A stretch of 42,738 nucleotides of DNA from Pseudomonadota bacterium (GTDB lineage Bacteria > Desulfobacterota > Binatia > UBA1149): contig JACNKC010000091.1 in assembly GCA_014382245.1 (NCBI GenBank), positions 1-42,738 on the forward strand, in the 5' to 3' direction. Both the position numbers and the translations under genes were made by a program. Shown in pieces: positions 16,871 through 24,595 of the stretch (position 1 is the first letter of the stretch; each line of letters opens with the position of its first letter). A model generated the notes under the pieces. The model was not told the DNA's origin, ran no database searches, and was given only the letters and a program-made list of their open reading frames with translations.

Positions 16871-18268
16871 TCAGGCGCTGAAAGACAGGCGCCCCCCCTC
16901 TCGCTTGCGACCCAGCAGCTCGTGGAGGTGCAGGCCTTCGAGCACGAACTCCGCTGCCGCGGCCATCAATCCCGGGGTTTCAAAGGTTCCGAGCGATTCG
17001 ATCGCCTTCCTCAGACCCGACACGGTTGCCACCCCATCGAGGTAATCCTCGCTGGCCATCGAATCCGACACCGAGATGCCCCAGCCTTCCCTCACATATT
17101 CCACCACCTCTTGAAGCTCGGCGATTTCGAAATGCTGGTCAAAGACCGCCTTGGTGGCCCGGTTAAGCAATCGCTCGATCACCCTCGACTCGATGTCGCC
17201 TTCGACGCCATACTCAAACTCGAGTTTTCCTGCCATCGACGCGAAGACCGAATGAAAGTCGCTCAACCTCGGCACGATCTCGTTATCGTCCTGGCGAATA
17301 GCCCGTTTCTCTGCATTGGCGATCAGCGTTTCAAAATTATCGATGGTCACCCTCACGCTCACGCCAGAGGACTGGTTGAGCTCCTCGGCAGCCCGGGCTT
17401 CTCTGCTCAGTGTCGCGACAATGTCGCGCACGAAGGGCGGCACCCGGATCTCCCGACCGCCGCGGGGGGCCAATGACACTTCGAGTTCGAGTATCTCGGT
17501 TTCGACTTCGACCGTACGCGGGTAGTGCGTGCGAACGCGCGCGTTGAACCTGTCCTTGAGTGGGGTCACGATGCGGCCGCGGCTCGTGTAGTCCTCGGGA
17601 TTGGCCGTCGCGACGATCACAACGTCCATGGGCAGGCGCAGCTTGTAGCCCTTGAACTGCAGGTCACGCTCCTCCATGACATTAAAAAGACCAACCTGTA
17701 CTTTCTCGGCCAGGTCGGGGAGCTCATTGATCGCAAATACCCCACGGTTGCTGCGAGGGATGAGCCCGAAGTGCAGGACCTCTTCATCGCTGAGATGACG
17801 ACCCTCGGCTACCCTTATCGGATCGATCTCGCCCACGAGATCAGCCATGCTCACGTCAGGGGTGGCGAGTTTTTCACCGTAGCGATCGTCCCGTTGCAAC
17901 CACAGCACCGGAAGTTCATCGCCCAGCTCGGCTTTCCTACGCCGACACGCGGCGCAATGGGGGTTGAGCGGATCGTCGTTTATAGGACAGCCATCTACCG
18001 CCGGCACCTCCTCATCCAGCAAACCGACGAGTGCGCGTATCAATCTTGTCTTGGCCTGGCCGCGTTCACCGAGCAACACCACGTGGTGGCCAGCCAGCAC
18101 GGCGTTCTCGAGCTCGGGAATTACCGTATCGTCGTAACCCCTGACCGACGAGAACACCCGCTGGTCTTTCTTGAGCGCGACGATGAGGTTGTCGCGCATT
18201 TCGTCGCGAACACTGCGCGAGGTCCAACCCGACTCTACGAGTTGCCCCAGTGTAGTCGGAGCGGCCAC
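16871..18268 (-). CDS. MoxR/Mg-chelatase-like AAA+ ATPase
   Basis: A 465-residue AAA+ ATPase, probably a hexameric chaperone for the VWA protein encoded next. The P-loop is GERGQAKT at 67-74; the Walker B equivalent is VFAINELPDL at 177-186; sensor 1 is ATANPED at about 220-226; and an Arg-containing sensor-2-like segment is at about 304-310. A Cys pattern, Cys94 with Cys105 and Cys108 (CPINDDPLNPHCAACR), may bind zinc and sits in a loop between the P-loop and Walker B. The GTG start has no ribosome site, but a promoter-like sequence ends 6 bases before it. The family is well recognised; the biological role is not. Confidence 0.82.
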   Translation of the reverse strand: MAAPTTLGQLVESGWTSRSVRDEMRDNLIVALKKDQRVFSSVRGYDDTVIPELENAVLAGHHVVLLGERGQAKTRLIRALVGLLDEEVPAVDGCPINDDPLNPHCAACRRRKAELGDELPVLWLQRDDRYGEKLATPDVSMADLVGEIDPIRVAEGRHLSDEEVLHFGLIPRSNRGVFAINELPDLAEKVQVGLFNVMEERDLQFKGYKLRLPMDVVIVATANPEDYTSRGRIVTPLKDRFNARVRTHYPRTVEVETEILELEVSLAPRGGREIRVPPFVRDIVATLSREARAAEELNQSSGVSVRVTIDNFETLIANAEKRAIRQDDNEIVPRLSDFHSVFASMAGKLEFEYGVEGDIESRVIERLLNRATKAVFDQHFEIAELQEVVEYVREGWGISVSDSMASEDYLDGVATVSGLRKAIESLGTFETPGLMAAAAEFVLEGLHLHELLGRKREGGRLSFSA

Positions 18269-18274
18269 CCCGGG

Positions 18275-18303
18275 AGTATATTTACAGAACAGGGGTGCTG
18301 CAA
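18275..18303 (-). promoter_or_regulatory. Candidate promoter of the AAA+/VWA unit
   Basis: On the minus strand, TTGCAG (18298-18303) and TATACT (18275-18280) are 17 bp apart, the ideal spacing for sigma-70. The -10 box matches 5 of 6 consensus bases and the -35 box 3 of 6. Transcription would start about 6-7 bases downstream, at or next to the GTG of the ATPase gene. It lies in the 65-bp gap after the lapA-like gene, so the downstream AAA+-VWA-mutS group probably has its own promoter. Confidence 0.45.
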
Positions 18304-18333
18304 AGACGCCGCGGCAATCAAAAAGACGAGCTG

Positions 18334-18684
18334 TCAGTAGGCCTCTTCGTCGTCGTCGGGGTCAAGGTCAGCACTGCTGCGAACACGGGATACCTGGCCG
18401 CCAGTGCGAGGCGAGACTCGATCCAGCTCCCTCTCAAGCGAACGCACCCTGACCCGTGCTCGCGTGTTTTCAAGCAGCGCGCCCAGCCCCCCGACCAACA
18501 CGCCGATGAGAATAGAACCCAGGATAACGGCAAAAAGCGGCATGCCCACCGCAGCCCCATCCGGGCGAGGCAGAAACGGCAGGGCAGGCAAGTAGACTAC
18601 CTGCACCACCTCTGAGTTCGAGGTTGCTATCATCACTGCCGCGAGGAAAAGCACGCTGTAAAAAACTGTTCTGAGTATTTTCAC
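18334..18684 (-). CDS. LapA-domain (DUF1049) small membrane protein
   Basis: A 116-residue inner-membrane protein with two transmembrane helices (about residues 5-22 and 47-71) and a cytoplasmic C-terminal tail. The tail has a basic coiled-coil-like part (ENTRARVRVRSLERELDRV) followed by an acidic end (DPDDDEEAY). This layout matches LapA/YciS-type proteins, which in E. coli help LPS biogenesis control with LapB; no lapB is seen here. The GTG at 18684 is preferred over a TTG at 18702 because AAGGA is placed about 10 bases upstream of it. It is the last gene of the pheA-to-lapA run and sits next to the hit gene, as in related genomes I recall. Confidence 0.7.
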   Translation of the reverse strand: MKILRTVFYSVLFLAAVMIATSNSEVVQVVYLPALPFLPRPDGAAVGMPLFAVILGSILIGVLVGGLGALLENTRARVRVRSLERELDRVSPRTGGQVSRVRSSADLDPDDDEEAY

Positions 18685-18702
18685 AGGACCCTGTTCCTTC
18701 AA

Positions 18703-19200
18703 TCAAGCACCGGCAGCGAACAACGGCAGCAAGCGTTCGTAGGCCTCGTCTATATGCTCGGGCAGCACTCGGCAATCGGCGAGCATGGGCATGAAATTGG
18801 TGTCGCCTTCCCAGCGCGGCACCACGTGCCAGTGCATGTGGTCATCTATGCCCGCGCCCGCCGAGCGGCCGAGATTGAGCCCGACGTTGAAGCCCTGGGG
18901 AGAGTAAGCCTTACCGAGAACTGCGACGGCCTTCTGCAACACCGCGCTGAGGGACGCCGCGGCATCGACCGAAAGTCCCACGAAGTCGGCTGTGTGCTCG
19001 CGCGGCGCCACCATAAGGTGGGCGTTCGCGTAGGGGTAGCGGTTCATTATGACGCTCGCGTACTCGTCGCTGTACAATACGAGGCTTTCCCTGCGCTCCC
19101 CGTCGCCCTCAAGCCGTGACTTGTCACAGAATATGCAACCGTCCCCGCGCTCGTCCTTCTCGACGTACGCCAGGCGCCAAGGAGCCCAGAGCACTCTCAC
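18703..19200 (-). CDS. HIT-family nucleotide hydrolase/phosphorylase
   Basis: A cytoplasmic histidine-triad protein acting on nucleoside phosphates, most like bacterial Ap4A phosphorylase/FHIT relatives. The catalytic triad motif HMHWHVVPRW is at about residues 124-133. The N-terminus has a CIFC zinc-type pair (Cys22 and Cys25) after the WAPWRLAYV segment, a feature of the AP-4-A phosphorylase subfamily. The start is GTG at 19200, 10 bp after the IHF-like gene. The real substrate is unknown. The length of 165 is normal for the subfamily. Confidence 0.87.
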   Translation of the reverse strand: MRVLWAPWRLAYVEKDERGDGCIFCDKSRLEGDGERRESLVLYSDEYASVIMNRYPYANAHLMVAPREHTADFVGLSVDAAASLSAVLQKAVAVLGKAYSPQGFNVGLNLGRSAGAGIDDHMHWHVVPRWEGDTNFMPMLADCRVLPEHIDEAYERLLPLFAAGA

Positions 19201-19210
19201 GCGCTACCTG

Positions 19211-19579
19211 TCAGACGGCGGGAAAGCCGGACCCGGAGTCGATTTCGGTGCCCAGCGACTCGGCGGCCTGTCTTTCTCCGCTCGCGCAGCCGTCAACGAA
19301 GCCGTCGCCTATGCGCATCTTGAGTTCTTTGCCCACCTTGAAAAACGGCACTTTCTTGGCCGACACCGCGACAATGTCGCCTGTCTTGGGATTCCGGCCT
19401 TCGCGGGCATCGCGATGACGAACAACAAAACTACCGAAGCCCCGGATCTCTATGCGATCCCCGTTACACAAGGCTTCGGTCATGCTCTCAAAAATTGTAT
19501 TTACGATTATCTCGGCGTCCCGCCTGGAATAGGCAGGATACCTGCTTGCGATCTCTTCGATCAGGTCTCGTTTAGTCAT
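19211..19579 (-). CDS. ihfB: HU/IHF-family DNA-bending protein (IHF-beta-like)
   Basis: A histone-like nucleoid protein that bends DNA. The fold starts MTKRDLIEEIASRYPAYSRRDAE and contains GDRIEIRGFGSF and the DNA-contact loop RHRDAREGRNPKTGD, with the intercalating proline in RNPKTG. The Tyr-Pro near the start and the GDRIEIRGFGSF region favour IHF-beta over HU. It is 122 residues against about 90-100 usual, with an acidic and Ser/Gly-rich tail of about 28 residues. It follows rpsA by 51 bp, the typical position. ATG at 19579, with GGGGAG about 10 bases upstream. No ihfA is visible. Confidence 0.85.
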   Translation of the reverse strand: MTKRDLIEEIASRYPAYSRRDAEIIVNTIFESMTEALCNGDRIEIRGFGSFVVRHRDAREGRNPKTGDIVAVSAKKVPFFKVGKELKMRIGDGFVDGCASGERQAAESLGTEIDSGSGFPAV

Positions 19580-19630
19580 CTACCGTGCACTCCCCGCTAA
19601 CAGATTCGTCAGCCTGCTGACGTTCCGGTC

Positions 19631-21604
19631 TTAATTTTTCTCATCATCCGCGTCGATATCTTCCGCAACAGTTTGTAGCTCCTCCCCACCGATGTCGCCA
19701 GCGCTATCAAGAACTTCTTCGTCGCTTTCCGACGCGACGGCGGCTTCTTCGACCGCTGCCGCTTCCTCGGCGACTTCCTCGGCGACTTCTTCGGCAGCTT
19801 CTTCGACCGCTACCGTTTCGGCTGTCGCTTCTTCGACCGCTACCGCTTCCTGTTCATCAGGCTCGGCACCGGCTTCGCCTTCCGGCGCGTCACGTTGGAG
19901 CTGCTCGCTCAGCATGGCCCCGAGGTTGAAAGCCGACCCGGTAGACCCCATGTCGGCGCCCGATGCAGCCTGCTGCACCTGCCCGGCACCGTCCTGTATG
20001 GCCGACTTGAGGCTCAGCGAAATTTTCTTTTCCTCGCGATCGAGGCCAAGCACCTGGGCAGAAACAACCTCGCCCACGTTGATGAACTCTCTCGGGTCTT
20101 CGACCCGTTCGGTCGAGAGCTCGGACACGTGCACCATTCCTTCCACGCCTTCCTCTATCTCGACGAAGGCACCAAAGTCGGTGACGTTGGTCACCTTACC
20201 CTGCACCGTGCAACCCACCGGGTAGCGGTGGTCCATGTTATTCCACGGATCTTCAGACACCTGCTTCAGGCCGAGGGACAAGCGTTCGTTGGGTACATCG
20301 ATCGACAGCACCATGACCTCGACTGCCGAGCCCTTGTCCACTACCTCCGACGGATGACTGACCCTCTTGGTCCAGTGCATATCGGACACATGCACCAGCC
20401 CGTCGATTCCGTCGGCGACGTTCACAAAGAAACCAAAGTCGGTCACGCTGGTAACAGTACCGGACAACTGGGTCCCCACCGGGTGATCGATAGGCAGCTG
20501 CTCCCAGGGGTTGGAAGTAGCCTGCTTCATACCCAGCGACACCCTGCGGCTGGATTGGTCGATGCCTAGAACTACAACGTCAACTTCATCGTTGACCGAC
20601 ACTACCTTCGACGGATGCGTCACCCTTGTAGTCCAGGACATTTCGGAAACGTGGACGAGACCCTCGATGCCTTCTTCGACCTCCACGAAGGCACCGTAGT
20701 CGACGATGCTCACGACCTTGCCTTGCAGCCGGCTGCCGGGAAACAAGCGATCGGTGATCGTCTCCCAGGGATCTTCCTGCAGCTGTTTCATGCCGAGTGA
20801 AACTCGACGCGCCTCGGCGTCAAACTTGAGAACGACGACCTTTATTACGTCGCCCGGCTTTACCCGCTCCGAAGGCGAAGTGATACGGCCGTAAGACATG
20901 TCGGTGACGTGGAGCAGGCCGTCGAGGCCACCAACGTCAACAAACGCGCCGTAGTCGGTCACGTTCTTTACAACGCCTTCGAGCACGACCCCTTCGTCGA
21001 GAACGGCGAGGGTCTTGTCCATCTGGACGTTCCGTTCTTTCTCGAGGAGCACCTTGCGCGAAACGACCACGTTGCCGCGCGCGCGATTGAACTTGAGTAC
21101 GGCGTATTCCTGGGTCTCGCCCACGTAACGGTCCAAGCCACGCGGCGGTCGAATCTCAACGTGCGAGCCGGGAAGAAAAGCGGTAACGCCCAGGTCTACC
21201 GACAGGCCACCCTTAACCTTGCCGATCACGGTACCCTCTATCGGGGTCTCGCTGTTGAAGGCTTCCTCGATGTTCTTCCAGATAACGGCTTCTTTCGCGC
21301 GCCGGAACGAAAGAACCAGCCCTCCCCCGGCGGAGCCCGTTGAGACTACCAGTACTTCTACGCTGTCGCCCTCCGCTACGCTGGTTTCCCCCTGCGGCGA
21401 TGTGAACTCGCCGACCGGGATCATTCCTTCGGACTTATAGCCAACGTCTACAGTCACTGTAGCGGTATCAACCGAAACTATCGTTCCCTTGACGATCTCC
21501 CCGGTTTCGATGCCAACCGCACCCACTGAAGCTTCGAACAGTTCGCTGAAACTCTCCAATCCCTGCTGTTTACCGTTTTGGTCTCCGGCCTTCTCCTCGA
21601 GCAT
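19631..21604 (-). CDS. rpsA: 30S ribosomal protein S1
   Basis: S1 binds mRNA and helps load it on the 30S subunit. Six S1 RNA-binding domains run from about residue 35 to 535; domains 3-6 have the regular pattern VTDYGAFVDV or FGAFVEI, GLVHVSEMSW and VSLGMKQ. The C-terminal 100-120 residues are very acidic and repetitive (AEEVAEEVAEE, then DIDADDEKN), well beyond the end of E. coli S1. The ATG at 21604 has GGGAGG 11 bases upstream and avoids 13 poorly matching residues of a longer frame. A promoter-like sequence lies 55-83 bp upstream. Order cmk-rpsA-ihf is typical. Confidence 0.95.
   Translation of the reverse strand: MLEEKAGDQNGKQQGLESFSELFEASVGAVGIETGEIVKGTIVSVDTATVTVDVGYKSEGMIPVGEFTSPQGETSVAEGDSVEVLVVSTGSAGGGLVLSFRRAKEAVIWKNIEEAFNSETPIEGTVIGKVKGGLSVDLGVTAFLPGSHVEIRPPRGLDRYVGETQEYAVLKFNRARGNVVVSRKVLLEKERNVQMDKTLAVLDEGVVLEGVVKNVTDYGAFVDVGGLDGLLHVTDMSYGRITSPSERVKPGDVIKVVVLKFDAEARRVSLGMKQLQEDPWETITDRLFPGSRLQGKVVSIVDYGAFVEVEEGIEGLVHVSEMSWTTRVTHPSKVVSVNDEVDVVVLGIDQSSRRVSLGMKQATSNPWEQLPIDHPVGTQLSGTVTSVTDFGFFVNVADGIDGLVHVSDMHWTKRVSHPSEVVDKGSAVEVMVLSIDVPNERLSLGLKQVSEDPWNNMDHRYPVGCTVQGKVTNVTDFGAFVEIEEGVEGMVHVSELSTERVEDPREFINVGEVVSAQVLGLDREEKKISLSLKSAIQDGAGQVQQAASGADMGSTGSAFNLGAMLSEQLQRDAPEGEAGAEPDEQEAVAVEEATAETVAVEEAAEEVAEEVAEEAAAVEEAAVASESDEEVLDSAGDIGGEELQTVAEDIDADDEKN
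19741..19850 (-). repeat. Degenerate in-frame repeat in the S1 tail
   Basis: The sequence CTTCTTCGACCGCT recurs at 19744-19757, 19798-19811 and 19828-19841, with CGGCGACTTCCTC-like units between them. It encodes repeated Glu/Ala/Val segments of the acidic tail of ribosomal protein S1. Such arrays can change length between strains by slippage; the changes would stay in frame when whole units are gained or lost. Confidence 0.65.
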
Positions 21605-21658
21605 TAAACGACGAACCTCCCATGGCGCGCCCGAACGGGTCACACCGAAACAAGCAAC

Positions 21659-21687
21659 TTCATAGCGCCCTTGGGCAACAGTATCAA
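21659..21687 (-). promoter_or_regulatory. Candidate sigma-70 promoter of rpsA
   Basis: TTGATA (21682-21687, 5 of 6 matches) and TATGAA (21659-21664, 4 of 6 matches) are separated by 17 bp on the minus strand. They lie in the 105-bp gap between cmk and rpsA. Transcription would start near 21652, leaving a leader of about 48 bases. This fits the known habit of rpsA having a promoter downstream of cmk. Confidence 0.5.
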
Positions 21688-21709
21688 GGCAAAAGACCTT
21701 GTCCTGGAA

Positions 21710-22384
21710 CTACTTGGCGAATTTCTTTCTGGAATGGACCTCTTTGACCACTGCATCGATGACTTCCTGCAAGGAAAAGCTGGTCGTATCGAGCACCAGT
21801 GAGTCCTCGGCAGGGCGCAGCGGAGCGACCTTTCGACTACGATCGCGACGGTCCCTTTCGGCCATTTCGGCGCCGAGTTTTTCCAGGTTTGCCGTGCCGC
21901 TGAGGCCAAGTTCCAGCCCACGCCTGCGGGCCCGTTCATCCTCGTCGGCGTCCAGAAAAACCTTCAGGGCTGCCCTCGGAAAGACGACGGTGCCCATGTC
22001 CCGTCCTTCTACCACCAGGCCCTCGCCCCTTGCCGCGGCCCGCTGTAACTCGATAAGTGCCGATCTCACGGCGGGCAATGCCGAAGAGCGCGAAGCCGCG
22101 TCACTCACCCGCGCGCTGCGCAGCAAGGAAGTAACATTCCTGTCGTTGAGAAATGTCTGCTCGCCATCGGCGGATTGTGAGATCCTGGCACCTGCCAGCA
22201 GGAGCTCGACCGCCCGTTCGTCTGAGGGGTCGGCACCGGCCTCCACGAGGAGGAGAGCCACCGCCCTGTAGAGCGCACCCGAATCGAGACAGGCAAACCC
22301 CAGTTTTTCGGCGACAGCCTTGGCTGTCGTCGACTTGCCGGCCCCGGCCGGACCGTCGATGGCCACCACGAAACAATCGCTCAT
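21710..22384 (-). CDS. cmk: Cytidylate kinase
   Basis: Phosphorylates CMP and dCMP to the diphosphates with ATP. The P-loop GPAGAGKST is at residues 11-19, followed by the substrate motif YRAVALLL; VEGRDMGTVVFP at about 125-136 and the lid region RDRRDRSR are typical. The length of 224 is normal for the long bacterial type. Its ATG overlaps the aroA stop in ATGA, so it is translated with the aromatic genes. rpsA follows after 105 bp with its own likely promoter. Confidence 0.96.
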   Translation of the reverse strand: MSDCFVVAIDGPAGAGKSTTAKAVAEKLGFACLDSGALYRAVALLLVEAGADPSDERAVELLLAGARISQSADGEQTFLNDRNVTSLLRSARVSDAASRSSALPAVRSALIELQRAAARGEGLVVEGRDMGTVVFPRAALKVFLDADEDERARRRGLELGLSGTANLEKLGAEMAERDRRDRSRKVAPLRPAEDSLVLDTTSFSLQEVIDAVVKEVHSRKKFAK

Positions 22385-23730
22385 GACGACGATACCCTTT
22401 CGAGCTCTCTGAAAAAATCGGGAAAAGATACGTCCGCCACCCGCGGATCGAGTACCGTGACGGCCTGCTCGGCAGCCAGTGCCGCCACCGCGGCCGACAT
22501 CGCGATCCTGTGGTCACCAGCTGGATTGACTTCCACGCCACCGCGCATAGTGCCGCCGTAGATATCCATGCCATCATCGTGCTCGGTTACCTTGATGCCC
22601 AGGGCCGACAACATTACACATACCGCGCGCACGCGATCACCTTCCTTGAGCCTGAGTTCGGCGGCGCCCCTTATGCGGGTTACACCGTCGGCGTGGGCTG
22701 CCGCCACCGCCAACACGGGTAGCTCGTCTATCGTAAATGGCACTTCTTCTTCGGCCAGGTCTACGCCCACGAGGTCTGAAGAACGCACCGTCAACGTCCC
22801 GTAGCACTCGCCCGCGGATTCACCCTCCACCACGGCTTCGATGTCAGCGCCCATGCTCCGCAGCACGCGAAGAAAACCCGTGCGCGTGGGGTTCAGGCAA
22901 ACGCCCTGCAAGCGCAGCAAGGAGCCCGGCACCAGAACAGCCGCCACTACAAAAAAGGCTGCCGAAGATATGTCCCCGCACACGCGCAGATCGAGGGAAG
23001 TCGGAACTCGAGGACCGCTGAGCGAAACAGCGTGCTCTCCGCCTGGAGGAACAACAAAAGGGTCGGCGACCAGCTCCTGCCCACCCGGGCCGCCGAAATC
23101 CCGCTCGAGGTCGATCCCCATCGCAGCGAGCATGATCTCGCTGTGGTCGCGTGAAAGCGAGGGCTCGGTTACGGTGCTCTCGCCGGTGGCCTGCATCGCT
23201 GCAAGAAGTACTGCCGTCTTGACCTGTGCGCTGGCCACCGGAAGTCGGCACGTGGCTGACACCAGCTGCGTACCGCGTATGACCAGGGGCAGGCAACCGT
23301 CTGCAGCCGTCAACGACGCACCAAACCCGGCGAGCGGGTCTACGACTCTTCGCATGGGCCGCCGACTCAGCGAAGCGTCGCCCGTGAGTACGGTTTCGAA
23401 GTCCTGCCCCGCCAGCAGTCCGGCCAGCAAGCGGCTGGTGGTGCCGGAGTTGCCACAGTCGATCGGCCCAGGGGCTTCGCTGAAGGCCATGGCTCTTCCA
23501 CGCAGCCTGGCAATGCCGTCCCCTTCTCGCTTGACCTCCACGCCCAAGGCGCTCACGGCTCGTAGTGTCGAGGCGAGGTCCTCGGAACCGGGAATACCCT
23601 CGACCAGCGATTCGCCCTCGGCCGCAGCGTTGAAAAGTATGGCGCGGTGGGCGATGGACTTATCGCCGGGAGGGATTACCGTCCCGGCGAGCGGGCCGGC
23701 GGCGGGGCGCACCACGAGCCCGGCCGACAC
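22381..23730 (-). CDS. aroA: 3-phosphoshikimate 1-carboxyvinyltransferase (EPSP synthase)
   Basis: Transfers the enolpyruvyl group of PEP to shikimate 3-phosphate, step six of the shikimate pathway. Key motifs are PGDKSIAHRA (residues 21-30, catalytic Lys24), CGNSGTTSRLL at about 92-102, SLSRRPM, the SRDHSE segment and LRLKEGDR near residue 355. The GNSGTT form resembles Bacillus-type rather than enterobacterial enzymes, which have GNAGTA. GTG start at 23730, one base after the tyrA stop. 449 residues, a normal length. Confidence 0.96.
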   Translation of the reverse strand: MSAGLVVRPAAGPLAGTVIPPGDKSIAHRAILFNAAAEGESLVEGIPGSEDLASTLRAVSALGVEVKREGDGIARLRGRAMAFSEAPGPIDCGNSGTTSRLLAGLLAGQDFETVLTGDASLSRRPMRRVVDPLAGFGASLTAADGCLPLVIRGTQLVSATCRLPVASAQVKTAVLLAAMQATGESTVTEPSLSRDHSEIMLAAMGIDLERDFGGPGGQELVADPFVVPPGGEHAVSLSGPRVPTSLDLRVCGDISSAAFFVVAAVLVPGSLLRLQGVCLNPTRTGFLRVLRSMGADIEAVVEGESAGECYGTLTVRSSDLVGVDLAEEEVPFTIDELPVLAVAAAHADGVTRIRGAAELRLKEGDRVRAVCVMLSALGIKVTEHDDGMDIYGGTMRGGVEVNPAGDHRIAMSAAVAALAAEQAVTVLDPRVADVSFPDFFRELERVSSS

Positions 23731-23731
23731 T

Positions 23732-24595
23732 TCAGCTCACTCCTATATTCCGGCGCACCGACCGGGCGCGGGCAGCCACCGCCTCGATCCCTCCGCCGTC
23801 GCTTTTGTCGATCGCCGTGCGCAGCTCAGCCCACGAGGCAGAAAACCTGTCCATCGCTTCGAGTACGGATTCCCTGTTGAAATCGAGGATGCCCTCCCAC
23901 ACTGACGAGTCGCTGTCGGCAAGCCGGGTGGTGTCGGAAAAACCGTTGCCCACCACCTTCAAGAAAAGCGTCCGTGGTTCAACTCCACTGACACCCGCGG
24001 CCAGGGCCCAGGCAACGAGTTGGGGAAGGTGACTCGACGAAGCCACCAGGCGGTCGTGCAGCACCGAATCCATCTCCACGACCCTCGCTCCCGTGGCCTC
24101 CCACATGGCGCGGACCAGGCCCAGTGTTTCCGGCGTGGTCGAAGCGGTGGGCGTCAGCACCACGGTCTTTTCCCTGAATAGATCACAGTCAGCAGCCGCT
24201 GCGCCCGTCTTTTCGCTTCCGGCCATGGGGTGACCGCCCACGAACAGGGTTGCCAGCTCGCTACTATTGGCCCTCTCCACCACCGGCACCTTCACGCTAC
24301 CGACATCGGTCACGACACAACCGGCGGGCATGGCCGCGGCCACGTCGTCCATCAAGCGCATCACCGTATCCACCGGCGCAGCGAGAACGACCAGGTCTGC
24401 TCCTACGAGAGACGCCTCGAGATCGGTAGAAACCTCGTCTACGAGTTTCTTGTCGAGCGCACGCGAAAGGTTGTCGCGACTACGACCTACGCCGCAGACC
24501 CGCTCTACTACTCCAGAGCGCTTGAGGGCACCGGCCAGCGATCCGCCGACCAGCCCCGTGCCTACAACGACACAGCGTTTTGCTATTGTCTTCAC
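23732..24595 (-). CDS. tyrA: Prephenate (or arogenate) dehydrogenase
   Basis: Oxidative decarboxylation of prephenate to 4-hydroxyphenylpyruvate for tyrosine, using NAD(P)+. The Rossmann loop VVGTGLVGGSL is at residues 10-20, and catalytic-type His122 (GGHPMAGSE) and His189 (SSSHLPQ) are present. There is no chorismate mutase or ACT domain, so it is the simple monofunctional form of about 287 residues. Its GTG overlaps the hisC stop in GTGA. Whether it prefers prephenate or arogenate cannot be read from the sequence. Confidence 0.93.
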   Translation of the reverse strand: MKTIAKRCVVVGTGLVGGSLAGALKRSGVVERVCGVGRSRDNLSRALDKKLVDEVSTDLEASLVGADLVVLAAPVDTVMRLMDDVAAAMPAGCVVTDVGSVKVPVVERANSSELATLFVGGHPMAGSEKTGAAAADCDLFREKTVVLTPTASTTPETLGLVRAMWEATGARVVEMDSVLHDRLVASSSHLPQLVAWALAAGVSGVEPRTLFLKVVGNGFSDTTRLADSDSSVWEGILDFNRESVLEAMDRFSASWAELRTAIDKSDGGGIEAVAARARSVRRNIGVS

